From NCBI RefSeq assembly GCF_003063265.1, contig NZ_NERU01000016.1, positions 1 through 64,000 of the forward strand: 64,000 bases of DNA. The letters run 5' to 3'. The stretch comes from Limnohabitans sp. WS1 (GTDB lineage Bacteria; Pseudomonadota; Gammaproteobacteria; Burkholderiales; Burkholderiaceae_C). Numbering within the stretch: position 1 is the first letter of the stretch; every line of letters starts with the position of its first letter. The translations under genes and the position numbers were made by a program. Of this stretch, positions 7,640 to 16,342 are shown piece after piece. The notes under the pieces are model-generated. The model searched no databases. It was not told the origin of the DNA and saw only the letters and a list, made by a program, of their open reading frames with translations.

Positions 7640-9256
7640 ATGTCAGCACACCCCACTGAAACCGATGTCATCGTTGTCGGTGCTGGCTCGGCAGGCTGCA
7701 CGCTGGCCGCCCGCCTGAGTCAAGACCCCCGGCTGCACGTCACGCTGATCGAAGCGGGCACCCCATCACGCGACCCTTGGTTGAACATTCCGATCGGTTA
7801 CTTCAAAACGGTGGGCAACCCGGCACACGATTGGAAATTTGAAACCCAGCCCGAAGCCGGCATGGCCGACCGGCGTCTGCCATGGCCTCGCGGCAAGGGC
7901 CTGGGCGGCTCCAGCCTGATCAACGGAATGCTGTATTTGCGGGGCCACCGCCAGGATTACGAACGCTGGCAAGCACTGGGCAACCCGGGCTGGTCGTGGG
8001 ACGATGTGCTGCCCTACTTCCAAAAGGCCATGGGCAGCCAAAGCTCTCACGCCAACGACGGGCTAGATGGGCCTTTGTGGGTGTCTGACTTGCCACATGA
8101 CCCTTTGTCAGATGCCTTCATTGCCGCTGCCGGGCAATGTGGCATTGCACCCACCAATGACTTCAATGGCGGAAACAACGCTGGCGCGGCTTACTTTCGC
8201 ATGAACACCCGCCATGGCCAGCGCATGAGCACTGAGCGGGCCTACCTGCAACGCGCACTCACCCGCCCCAACCTCAAGGTCATCAGCGGTGCACAGGTCA
8301 CCCGCGTGCTGATGAACAAGCAAAGGGCACATGGCGTGAGCTGGGTCCAAGACGGGCAACACCACAGCCTGCACGCACGGCATGAAGTGGTGCTGTGTGC
8401 AGGTGCCATCCAGTCGCCTCAACTGTTGCAGCTGTCAGGCATTGGGCCTGCCGATCTCCTGAAACAGCACCACATTGACCCGCTGATCGATTTGCCTGGC
8501 GTGGGAGAAAACCTGCAAGACCATTTGCAAGTGCGCCCCTCCTTTCGCTGCCAGGGCATAGAAACGCTCAACGATGTGGCCAACAGCCGTTGGCGCAGTG
8601 CGCGAGATTTTTTGCGCTACCAACTCACTCGAACAGGACCTTTGGCCACCGGGGTCTACCGAGCAGGCGCTTTTTTGTCACTCGACAATGACGCGCAGCC
8701 TGATTGGCCCAATGTGCAGATCCACTTTGGGCTGGTCAGTTTTGACAGACCCCATCAGCCTCCACACCCTTTTCCGGGCATCACGCTGTCGGCCTGCATG
8801 CTGCGCCCTGAAAGCCGTGGCCGCGTGCACATTCAAAGCGCCGATCCCTTGACGCCCCCCCACATTCAGGCGAACTACCTGAGCTGCGACAACGACCAAC
8901 AGCTGGCCGTCAAAATGGTGCGAAAAATGCGTGACATTGCCCGCCAAGCACCGCTGTCGAACTTCGTGGCGCAAGAGCACGAACCCAGTACACACATTCA
9001 AAGCGATGCCGACATCCTCGACTGGGTGCGCCGCCGGGCGGGCAGCATCTTTCACCCGGTCGGCACATGCGCCATGGGCCCAGCATCAAACGGCTTGGCG
9101 GTGGTCGATGCCAGGCTGCGTGTGCATGGTGCACAAGGCCTCAGGGTGGTGGATGGTTCGGTCATGCCTTTCATCGTGTCGGGCAACACCAACGCGCCCA
9201 TCATCATGATGGCCGAAAAAGCCGCTGACCTGATCCGGGAAGACCTGGTGACTTAA
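7640..9256 (+). CDS. GMC-family FAD-dependent oxidoreductase (choline dehydrogenase-like)
   Basis: The 538-residue protein has the N-terminal FAD/ADP-binding motif VGAGSAGCTLAARL, the GMC signature around GLGGSSLINGMLYLRG, and a C-terminal catalytic region with FHPVGTCAMG and SGNTNAPIIMMAEKAADLI. This identifies a glucose-methanol-choline oxidoreductase that oxidises an alcohol to an aldehyde. The substrate is unknown. The start abuts the stop of the Bug receptor gene, implying one transcript: the receptor would bring in a compound whose alcohol group this enzyme oxidises. Its stop overlaps that of the convergent MarR gene by two bases. Confidence 0.92.
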   Translation: MSAHPTETDVIVVGAGSAGCTLAARLSQDPRLHVTLIEAGTPSRDPWLNIPIGYFKTVGNPAHDWKFETQPEAGMADRRLPWPRGKGLGGSSLINGMLYLRGHRQDYERWQALGNPGWSWDDVLPYFQKAMGSQSSHANDGLDGPLWVSDLPHDPLSDAFIAAAGQCGIAPTNDFNGGNNAGAAYFRMNTRHGQRMSTERAYLQRALTRPNLKVISGAQVTRVLMNKQRAHGVSWVQDGQHHSLHARHEVVLCAGAIQSPQLLQLSGIGPADLLKQHHIDPLIDLPGVGENLQDHLQVRPSFRCQGIETLNDVANSRWRSARDFLRYQLTRTGPLATGVYRAGAFLSLDNDAQPDWPNVQIHFGLVSFDRPHQPPHPFPGITLSACMLRPESRGRVHIQSADPLTPPHIQANYLSCDNDQQLAVKMVRKMRDIARQAPLSNFVAQEHEPSTHIQSDADILDWVRRRAGSIFHPVGTCAMGPASNGLAVVDARLRVHGAQGLRVVDGSVMPFIVSGNTNAPIIMMAEKAADLIREDLVT

Positions 9257-9825
9257 GCACCCAAGGACGAGGCTTTCCAGATGGCACGACTGCCGCCTTG
9301 CCTGCGTCCCGCAGCGCCTTCGGGCTTGTGCTCTTGCGCTACAGCCAAGGCCCGGGCCTGCAGGGTGCTCAAACTGTGCGCCAAGGCCTGCCGCTGGGCA
9401 GGCTCCAAATCCTGCAACACCTCATGGTGCACCTGCACCACACGCGGAAACAACTGCGCAAACAAATTCAAGCCGGCCTGAGACAACAACACCAAAGCCC
9501 GGCGGCCATCACCGGGCACGCCTTGGCGCTCCACCAGACCTTTGCTCATCAGCCCACGCAAAGTCTTGGAGGCTTGTGAGCGGTCCACCGTGGTGCGCGC
9601 GGCCAAGTCCGAAGGCGACATGGCCTTCAGCTCGGCCAGCATGGCCACAAACTGCCACTCTTCGCGGGTGATGCCGTATTCGTTTTCACAGATGCGGGTG
9701 ACCAGAGAGCCGCTGATGCCCAAAAGCTCGGACAAGCGGAAATTGAGCAAATCGAAAATCGATTGCGGCGCGTCAAATTCCGGCAATTGGCTTTGCGCGG
9801 CCAATGATGCTTTGGGAAAACCCAT
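9253..9825 (-). CDS. MarR-family transcriptional regulator
   Basis: The 190-residue protein starts at MGFPKASL (ATG at 9825). It shows the MarR core: an N-terminal dimerisation helix, a winged HTH with LAARTTVDRSQASKTLRGLMSKGLVERQ split over residues about 70-98, and the wing DGRRALVLLSQAG. The frame stays open far upstream opposite the aminotransferase gene, but that part is a shadow with no family resemblance. It is divergent from the aminotransferase-transporter-deacetylase operon, so it is the likely repressor of that operon, and a candidate operator lies between them. The C-terminal tail is Gly/Arg-rich. Confidence 0.87.
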   Translation of the reverse strand: MGFPKASLAAQSQLPEFDAPQSIFDLLNFRLSELLGISGSLVTRICENEYGITREEWQFVAMLAELKAMSPSDLAARTTVDRSQASKTLRGLMSKGLVERQGVPGDGRRALVLLSQAGLNLFAQLFPRVVQVHHEVLQDLEPAQRQALAHSLSTLQARALAVAQEHKPEGAAGRRQGGSRAIWKASSLGA

Positions 9826-9863
9826 GGTGAATGTGGCCTGTCTACGGGAAAGACCTGAGGATA

Positions 9864-9878
9864 ATGGATTTTTTCCAT
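9864..9878. promoter_or_regulatory. candidate MarR operator
   Basis: ATGGA-TTTTT-TCCAT, a perfect inverted repeat, lies in the 81-bp gap between the divergent MarR and aminotransferase genes. It overlaps a GATAAT-like -10 (9860-9865) for the operon. Assignment to the MarR protein is positional. Confidence 0.45.
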
Positions 9879-9906
9879 CACATGCTTGCTGCCTATGCTT
9901 CAAGGC

Positions 9907-11292
9907 ATGAGCACAACATCCCTCGACGCATCCACTCAATCCCCCATCGACATCCGCAGCGCGAACGCGCAGCACATGTACCACCCGATGATCGACCCTA
10001 AGGCGGTGCAAGCTGCGCCGCCCTTGATCATTGACCGGGGCGAAGGCGTTCACGTTTATGACATCGACGGCAAGCGTTACCTGGACACGGTCGCCTCTTT
10101 GTGGAACGTGAACGTCGGGCACAACCGACCCGAGGTCATCAACGCCATCAAGGCGCAGCTGGACAAGCTGGCTTACTACTCCACCTTTCAAAACACCTCC
10201 AACCCGCCCGCCATCGAGCTGTCGGCGCGGCTGATGCGCATGTTTGCGCCTGAGAAGATGAACAAGGTGTTCTTTTCTTCGGGTGGCTCGGACGCGGTGG
10301 AGACTGCGCTCAAGCTGGCGCGCCAATACTGGAAGCTCAATGGCCAGCCCGATCGCCACCAGTTCATCTCGCTCAAATGGGGCTACCACGGGGTGCATTT
10401 TGGTGGCGCGTCCATCAACGGCAACCCGATGTTCCGAAGCGCCTACGAGCCCCTGCTGCCGGGCTGCCACCTTGCCGAAACGCCCTACACCTACCGCAAC
10501 CCCTGGAACGAAACCGATCCGGCCCAACTGGCCCAGCTGTGCCTGGACCAGTTGGCCCAGCTGATCGAGCAAGTCGGGGCGCACCACATCGCCGCCCTGG
10601 TGGCCGAGCCGGTACAAGGCGCTGGCGGTGTGATCGTGCCGCACGACAGCTACTGGCCAGGCCTGCGCCAACTGCTGGACCAGCACGGCATCTTGCTCAT
10701 CAGCGACGAAATCGTGACTGGCTTTGGCCGCATCGGCGCCATGTGCGGTGCCCGCGCCTGGGGCGTGGCCCCCGACATCATGGCCATGGCCAAGGGCATC
10801 AATTCCGGCTATGTGCCCCTGGGGGCCACGCTCATCAACGAACGCGTGGCCAGCGCCTGGAACCAGCCCGGTGTGCCCGCTGCGCTGATGCACGGCTACA
10901 CCTACTCCGGCCATGCTCTGGCCTGCGCTGCGGCCAACGCCAACCTGGACATCGTGGCCAGCGAAGACCTGCCGGGCAATGCCAGCCGCGTGGGGGCCTA
11001 CCTGCAAGACAAGTTGCAAGAACTGTCGCACTACGCCCATGTGGGCGAAGTGCGCGGCAAAGGCATGATGGCCGCCGTGGAACTGGTCACCGACAAAGCC
11101 AGCAAAGCCATGCTGCTGCCGCCCTCGCCCTACATTCAAACGCTGGTGGGCACGGCCCGAGACGCAGGCGCCATCATCCGCGTGCAAGGCAACCGACTCA
11201 TCCTGTCCCCACCCTTGGTGTTCACCCGTGAGAACGTGGACGAAGCGCTCAGGGTTTTGCACCTTGCGTTCACTGCCGCCGAAAAAGTTTAA
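9907..11292 (+). CDS. class III pyridoxal-phosphate aminotransferase
   Basis: The enzyme has 461 residues from the ATG at 9907. In-frame starts at 9895 (ATG) and 9886 (TTG) are also possible and none has a good ribosome binding site. Family motifs include SSGGSDAVETALKLAR, LISDEIVTGFGR, and the cofactor lysine in AMAKGINSGYVPLGA. Class III members move the omega-amino group of beta-alanine, GABA, polyamines or similar amines to pyruvate or 2-oxoglutarate. Downstream lie a complete tripartite carboxylate transporter and an HDAC-family amidohydrolase, which suggests that an omega-amino acid or amine released by deacetylation is its substrate. The exact substrate is not resolvable. Confidence 0.9.
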   Translation: MSTTSLDASTQSPIDIRSANAQHMYHPMIDPKAVQAAPPLIIDRGEGVHVYDIDGKRYLDTVASLWNVNVGHNRPEVINAIKAQLDKLAYYSTFQNTSNPPAIELSARLMRMFAPEKMNKVFFSSGGSDAVETALKLARQYWKLNGQPDRHQFISLKWGYHGVHFGGASINGNPMFRSAYEPLLPGCHLAETPYTYRNPWNETDPAQLAQLCLDQLAQLIEQVGAHHIAALVAEPVQGAGGVIVPHDSYWPGLRQLLDQHGILLISDEIVTGFGRIGAMCGARAWGVAPDIMAMAKGINSGYVPLGATLINERVASAWNQPGVPAALMHGYTYSGHALACAAANANLDIVASEDLPGNASRVGAYLQDKLQELSHYAHVGEVRGKGMMAAVELVTDKASKAMLLPPSPYIQTLVGTARDAGAIIRVQGNRLILSPPLVFTRENVDEALRVLHLAFTAAEKV

Positions 11293-11323
11293 TCCCCCAT
11301 CCTTGACTGACCTGGAGACAACC

Positions 11324-12280
11324 ATGACCCCTCGCATCCGACTGATCACCCTCGCAGCCCTGGCCGCTGCTGCTGCCCTGCCCGCCATGGCGCAAGACAA
11401 GTGGCCCAGCAAGCCCATTGAAATCATCTACCCCTACCCACCGGGCAACGACATGGATGTGGTGACCCGCTTGCTGGCCGAAGGCATGAGCAAGCGCCTG
11501 GGCGTGCCGGTGCAGGTGATCAACAAGCCCGGCGGCGGCGGGGTGGTGGGCTTTGCCGAAATGACCCGCGCCAAACCCGACGGCTACACCATCGGCACCT
11601 GGACGCCTGGCCCCGGCATCTCGCAGATCGTGGCGGGCAACACGCCCTACAAAATGAGTGACTACCAGTCGGTCGGCGGCATGCTGATCAACGACTTCGT
11701 GCTGGCTGCGCGTGGCGACATTCCGGCCACCAACCTCAAGGAATTTGCCGCCTGGGCCAAGAAAAGCGGCAAGCCCGTGGTGATTGGCAGCTATGCGCCC
11801 GCCGCCGTGCCTGCACTGATCGCCGCCAAGATTGCCAAAAAAGACGGCTGGGCCTACAAAGTGGTGGCCTTTCCCAACCCCAGCGCCAAAGAACTGGTGG
11901 CCGGTGATGCCGATGTGACCACCGCCGGTGCCGAAGGTGCCATCTCTTACGCCAAGGCCGGTCAGATCAAGATCCTGTCCGCCTGGGGCCCGCACCGCAA
12001 CCCCGTGTTCCCGAACGCCGCAACACCTGCCGAAGAAGGCTACGGCGACTTGTACACCTGGGGCGGCATGGCCGCACCTGTGGGCGTGCCCAAGGACATC
12101 ATCAACAAGCTCTCCAGCGTCATGATGGAGTCGCTCAAAGACAAGGCCGTGCAGGACCAGTTCAAAAAAGCCGGCATCCCGGCCTTCCCCATGACCGCTG
12201 ACCAGATGAGCAAACGCGTGACCGAAGACGCCAAGTGGATTGGCGATCTGATGACCGAACTGGGCATGACCAAGAAGTGA
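11324..12280 (+). CDS. tripartite tricarboxylate transporter receptor (TctC/Bug family)
   Basis: The 318-residue precursor starts at MTPRIRLITL, with the ATG at 11324 after CTGGAGACAACC. The signal peptide ends at AMAQ. The mature protein begins DKWPSKPIEIIYPYPPGND and has INKPGGGGVVGF, both family signatures. It should deliver a carboxylated ligand to the TctB-TctA permease encoded immediately downstream, since the TctB start overlaps its stop. This is a complete TTT system, unlike the orphan receptor at 6662. Confidence 0.93.
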   Translation: MTPRIRLITLAALAAAAALPAMAQDKWPSKPIEIIYPYPPGNDMDVVTRLLAEGMSKRLGVPVQVINKPGGGGVVGFAEMTRAKPDGYTIGTWTPGPGISQIVAGNTPYKMSDYQSVGGMLINDFVLAARGDIPATNLKEFAAWAKKSGKPVVIGSYAPAAVPALIAAKIAKKDGWAYKVVAFPNPSAKELVAGDADVTTAGAEGAISYAKAGQIKILSAWGPHRNPVFPNAATPAEEGYGDLYTWGGMAAPVGVPKDIINKLSSVMMESLKDKAVQDQFKKAGIPAFPMTADQMSKRVTEDAKWIGDLMTELGMTKK

Positions 12281-12765
12281 GCGCCAAGTCCAATCCGCGC
12301 GGCTGGTCGTGGGACCGGCAACTGCTGCTGGTCTTGGCCTTGATGGCGGGCAACTTGGTGATGGCCAGTCGCCAACTCATCGTGCCCTACCCCGAGGCGG
12401 CCCTTTGGTACGAGTCGGCGGCCTTTTTTCCACTGCTGGCACTCGGGCTGATGGCCCTGGCCGGCCTGGTGGAAGTGTTCAATCGCCGCCACGCCATGGA
12501 GCTCAAGGACTCTGAAGAGCTCGATTCCAGCCAGGCCCGCATGGGTCTGGCCTGGGGCATGCTGGGCCTTTTGGGCCTGTACATGCTGGCCGTGCCCTGG
12601 CTGGGATATCTGAGCAGCACTTTGCTCTTTCTGGTGGTCAGCAGCCGTGTGTTGGGCTTTGCCTGGCGCACCACCTGGACACTGAGCCTGCCGCTGGCCT
12701 TGGCCATGTGGTGGGTATTTTTAAAACTTCTCAAAGTCCACTTTGGACACGGCTGGTTGATCTGA
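12277..12765 (+). CDS. tripartite tricarboxylate transporter small permease (TctB)
   Basis: The 162-residue membrane protein has four hydrophobic segments, as expected for TctB. The start is inferred to be the GTG at 12277 that overlaps the upstream TGA (GTGA), giving MSAKSNPRGWSWDRQ. An in-frame ATG at 12235 lies inside tctC and is less likely. The gene ends 2 bp before the tctA ATG. TctB is the poorly conserved small subunit of these secondary transporters; identification relies on size, hydrophobicity and its place between receptor and TctA. Confidence 0.85.
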   Translation: MSAKSNPRGWSWDRQLLLVLALMAGNLVMASRQLIVPYPEAALWYESAAFFPLLALGLMALAGLVEVFNRRHAMELKDSEELDSSQARMGLAWGMLGLLGLYMLAVPWLGYLSSTLLFLVVSSRVLGFAWRTTWTLSLPLALAMWWVFLKLLKVHFGHGWLI

Positions 12766-12767
12766 GC

Positions 12768-14261
12768 ATGGAATTTTTTGAAAGCTTGTCGCAGGGTTTT
12801 GCGGCGCTGGGCACCTGGCCAATCGTGCTGTCCCTGTTGGTGGGCTCAGCCTTGGGCATTGTGGTGGGCGTACTGCCGGGCGTGGGGCCGGGGGTGACGA
12901 TTGCTGTGCTGCTGCCCTTCACGTACGGCATGGCCCCGCTGGCGGGTATTTCTTTGCTGCTGGGGGTGTACTGCGGGGCCTTTTACGGCGGCGCGGTCAC
13001 GTCCATCCTGATTCGCACGCCGGGCGAGGCCTCGTCCATCATGACCATGTTCGACGGCTACCCCATGGCTCAGAAGGGTCAGGCAGAAAGAGCCTTGTCA
13101 TTGGCCTTCATGTCGGCCTTCATTGGCGGCATCGTGAGCGCCTTGTTGCTGGGTCTGGCCGCACGCCCACTGGCCGGTTTTGCGGCCAAATTTGGCGCCC
13201 CGGAAAGCGTGATGGCCATCTTGCTGGCCAGCCTGTGTGTGGGCAAGGCCTATCAGCGCCAATTTGCCTCGGCCATGATGATGATGTGCCTGGGCTTTTT
13301 TCTGGCCACCGTGGGCATCGACCCGAACTCGAATGAACAGCGCTACACCCTGGGCCTGCAAGGCCTGCTCAGCGGCATTCCGCTGGTGCCTGTGGCGGTG
13401 GGCATGTTCGGCATGGCGCAGGCTTTGGTCATGGTCAGCTCGCCCGTGCCCACGTTTGACTCTTCGCTGATTGGCCGTGCCGGCGTGTCCTGGAGGGCCT
13501 TTTTGGAGCCCTTCAAATATCCCAAAACTTTGGGCAAAGGCTTGTTTCTGGGATCGGCCATCGGTGTCTTGCCCGCTGTGGGTGCGGCCCTGTCCACCTC
13601 GTTGGCTTACTTTTGGGCGCAACGCGGTGCCAAAGACCCCACGCCTTTTGGCGAGGGCAACCCCGAAGGCATCGTGGCCGCCGAGAGTGCCAACAATTCC
13701 AACTCGGGCGGTGCCATGATCACGGTGCTGACCCTGGGCATACCGGGTGACGCCATCACCGCCATCATCATGGGCGTGTTTGTGGTGCACGGCATCGTGC
13801 CCGGCCCGTCTCTGTTCATGGACCGCCCTGAAATCATCAACGGCGTGCTGTCGGCCTTGCTGGTCATCAACGTGCTCATCTTGGTTTTGCTGGTGGTGTG
13901 CGTCAAACCGCTGGCCCGCCTGGCCTATGTGAACCCGCGCATCCTGGGTCTGGCGATTTTGGCGCTGTGCTTTGTGGGCGCCTACTCGGCCGCCAATTCG
14001 ATGTATTACGTGCTGATTGCTACGGTGTTTGGCGTCTTTGGGCTGGTCTGTGCACGGGCCAACATCCCGACAATTCCGCTCATTTTGGGCATGGTCATGG
14101 GCGACACGCTGGAGTCGGCCTTGCGGCAGGCGCTGGGCCGCAGTGACGGCTCGCTCATGCCCTTTGTCACACGCCCCATCTCGGCCACGATCTTGGCCGT
14201 CATGGTCCTGATGCTGATCTGGCCTTGGCTGTCCCGACTTGTCTCTTCCCGCAAAGCCTGA
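12768..14261 (+). CDS. tripartite tricarboxylate transporter large permease (TctA)
   Basis: The 497-residue integral membrane protein starts at MEFFESLSQG (ATG at 12768). It shows the TctA landmarks GVLPGVGPGVTIAVLLPFTY, GAFYGGAVTSILIRTPGEAS and LTLGIPGDAITAIIMG, with about twelve hydrophobic segments. It is the transport channel of the cation-coupled TTT system and works with the receptor and small permease upstream. The deacetylase gene starts 6 bp after its stop, so transport and hydrolysis are almost certainly co-expressed. Confidence 0.94.
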   Translation: MEFFESLSQGFAALGTWPIVLSLLVGSALGIVVGVLPGVGPGVTIAVLLPFTYGMAPLAGISLLLGVYCGAFYGGAVTSILIRTPGEASSIMTMFDGYPMAQKGQAERALSLAFMSAFIGGIVSALLLGLAARPLAGFAAKFGAPESVMAILLASLCVGKAYQRQFASAMMMMCLGFFLATVGIDPNSNEQRYTLGLQGLLSGIPLVPVAVGMFGMAQALVMVSSPVPTFDSSLIGRAGVSWRAFLEPFKYPKTLGKGLFLGSAIGVLPAVGAALSTSLAYFWAQRGAKDPTPFGEGNPEGIVAAESANNSNSGGAMITVLTLGIPGDAITAIIMGVFVVHGIVPGPSLFMDRPEIINGVLSALLVINVLILVLLVVCVKPLARLAYVNPRILGLAILALCFVGAYSAANSMYYVLIATVFGVFGLVCARANIPTIPLILGMVMGDTLESALRQALGRSDGSLMPFVTRPISATILAVMVLMLIWPWLSRLVSSRKA

Positions 14262-14267
14262 CCCCTC

Positions 14268-15392
14268 ATGACCTCACCCACCGCTTACATCACCGATGAA
14301 ATCTGCTTCTGGCATGACCCAGGCAACTACGCCCTGATGCTCAAGCCCGGCGGCTTTGTCGAGCCCTACAACCGCCACATCGAAAACGCCGATCCCAAGC
14401 GGCGTCTGCACAACCTGATCCAGCAATCGGGCCTGATGCAGAGCCTGCAGGTGATCCCGGCGCGCGACGCACAAGTGCACGAACTCACCCGACTGCACAG
14501 CGCCAGCTATGTGGCCAAGGTCGAGCAAATTGCCCTGGCCGGTGGCGGTGACACTGGCATTGGCGCGCCCATCTCGTCCAACGGCTGGGCCGCTGCTCGC
14601 CGCTCGGCCGGTTGCGCCCTCACCGCCGTGGACACCGTCATGCAGGGCCAAGCCCAAACGGCCTATGCCCTGACCCGCCCGCCCGGTCACCATGCCGAAC
14701 CCGAGCAAGGCATGGGCTTTTGCGTGTTCGCCAATGCCGCACTGGCCGCCGCCCACGCCATCGAGGCGCATGGACTGGAGCGCGTGGCCATCGTGGACTG
14801 GGACGTGCATTTTGGCAACGGCACGCAAAAGTGTTTTGAAGACCGCAGCGATGTGCTGACGATTTCGGTGCACCAGCAAGCGGGCTATCTGTTCGTCAAG
14901 GGCGAAGCCGACGAACTGGGCCAAGGCGCGGGCGCGGGTTACAACCTCAACGTGCCGCTGCCACCCGGCTGCGGCTTTGGGGCTTACCGCGAGTCGTTTG
15001 AGAAAGTCATCTTGCCCGCCCTGGACGCCTACAAGCCCCAGCTGATCATCGTGGCTTGCGGCTACGACGCCGGACGTTTTGACCCGCTGGGCCGCATGAT
15101 GCTGGACGGCGTGGCCTTTCGCTGGATGACCGATGCGGTGCTGGACATGGCCCGCAAGCACGCACAAGGCCGCGTGGTCATGACGCACGAAGGCGGCTAC
15201 TGCCCGGTGTCGGTGCCGTTTTGGGGCATGTCGGTGCTGGAACAAATGAGCGGTTTGAAGACCGAAGTGGTTTGCCCCTTCACCGGGCAACACGACCAGA
15301 TGCCTGCGCAAAAACTGCAAACCGAACAGGCCCGCCTGGTGCAATCACTGGCGGGGTATTTTGAGGACATTCGGCAAAAGCACTGGGCTTGA
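14268..15392 (+). CDS. histone deacetylase-family amidohydrolase
   Basis: The 374-residue protein has the zinc-dependent deacetylase signatures RPPGHHAE (137-144, catalytic His pair), DWDVHFGNG (177-185, zinc ligands) and ACGYDAGRFDP with the third zinc ligand, plus a Tyr in EGGYCPV. Bacterial members include acetylpolyamine aminohydrolases and other small-molecule deacetylases. It is the last gene of an operon with an aminotransferase and a TTT transporter. That context argues for a small acylated amine rather than a protein substrate. No signal peptide is seen, so it should act in the cytoplasm. Confidence 0.9.
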   Translation: MTSPTAYITDEICFWHDPGNYALMLKPGGFVEPYNRHIENADPKRRLHNLIQQSGLMQSLQVIPARDAQVHELTRLHSASYVAKVEQIALAGGGDTGIGAPISSNGWAAARRSAGCALTAVDTVMQGQAQTAYALTRPPGHHAEPEQGMGFCVFANAALAAAHAIEAHGLERVAIVDWDVHFGNGTQKCFEDRSDVLTISVHQQAGYLFVKGEADELGQGAGAGYNLNVPLPPGCGFGAYRESFEKVILPALDAYKPQLIIVACGYDAGRFDPLGRMMLDGVAFRWMTDAVLDMARKHAQGRVVMTHEGGYCPVSVPFWGMSVLEQMSGLKTEVVCPFTGQHDQMPAQKLQTEQARLVQSLAGYFEDIRQKHWA

Positions 15393-15438
15393 ACGGCCCA
15401 TCGGGCACAACGCCCGAAGCCCGCAGAGCACTGGCGGT

Positions 15439-16329
15439 TCAGCGCTGCAAAATCAAGGCCGCCCCGAGCACCGCCAAGACCGCCCCACCCCAGGCCCCCC
15501 AGGCCGGGCGGCGGCGGTACACCCCCCACAGCAGCGGCAGCAGCAAGATGGGGGTGAGCGACGAAAAAATACCCACCAAGTTGGCTTGCCCGGTGTGCAG
15601 GGCCTGCAAGATCAAGGTCATGCCCAGCGCCATGGCCACGGCCGCACTGGCCCAGGTGTTGAACAGGGTTTTGGCGCTCAATGGGTTTTGCACCCGCGCC
15701 ACCTGCGCCCCAGCCCACAGCAGCCCCAAATGCGCCAAAAAGCTGGCCGATGTGCGTACAGCAGACGCGGCCACCGCGTCCACGCCCGAAGCCATCAAGG
15801 GCTTGATCATCAAGGTGGCCACCGACTGACACACCGCCGCCAACAGGCCCAGCAAAACCCCTGTCATCAAAGTGCCGTGGGTATTTTCCCAAGCGTGGGT
15901 TTCGCTCTCGCGGCGGCCCCACACAATGGCCACCATCACGCCCGAAACCAGCAAACTGCCGCCCACCAAGGTCCAGCCCCAGAGGGTTTCACCCAGAAAC
16001 AACCAGGCCAACAAGGTGGAAAAAATGGCGTGTGTGGCAAACAGCACACCGCTGCGGCGCGGCCCCAGCCGGTTCATGCAGGCAAACAGCGCCGTGTCGC
16101 CGATGAAGATGCCAACAAAGCCCGACAGCGCGAGCAAGGCGATGTTCGATCCGTCCAGGCTGCGCCACTGCCCGGTAAACAAGGCCAACGCCCACAGCAG
16201 GGTGAGCGCAAAAAACAAGCGCCAGCGGGTGAAGGCAAACGCGCCCATGCGGCTCGAAGCGGCGGCAGAAAACAAGCTGCCCACAGCCCACGACAAGGCG
16301 GCCAGCGCCGCCAAAAGTTCAGCCTGCAC
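15439..16329 (-). CDS. EamA/DMT-family transporter
   Basis: The 296-residue protein begins with a GTG start (MQAELLAALAALSWAVGSLF). Ten hydrophobic segments are arranged as two EamA repeats, with FVGIFIGDTALFACMNRLGP and GIFSSLTPILLLPLLWG at typical positions. Drug/metabolite transporter proteins of this type mostly export amino acids or metabolites; the substrate is unknown. The gene is convergent with the deacetylase operon and lies 13 bp downstream of pmbA on the same strand. Confidence 0.88.
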   Translation of the reverse strand: MQAELLAALAALSWAVGSLFSAAASSRMGAFAFTRWRLFFALTLLWALALFTGQWRSLDGSNIALLALSGFVGIFIGDTALFACMNRLGPRRSGVLFATHAIFSTLLAWLFLGETLWGWTLVGGSLLVSGVMVAIVWGRRESETHAWENTHGTLMTGVLLGLLAAVCQSVATLMIKPLMASGVDAVAASAVRTSASFLAHLGLLWAGAQVARVQNPLSAKTLFNTWASAAVAMALGMTLILQALHTGQANLVGIFSSLTPILLLPLLWGVYRRRPAWGAWGGAVLAVLGAALILQR

Positions 16330-16342
16330 AGCGCAGCCGGCC

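Noticed and set aside
9826..11427. Long minus-strand frame continuing upstream of the MarR gene
   Set aside because: It runs opposite the aminotransferase, is rich in His/Gln/Gly as expected for the complement of a GC-rich gene, and shows no family motif. The MarR start at 9825 explains the real protein.
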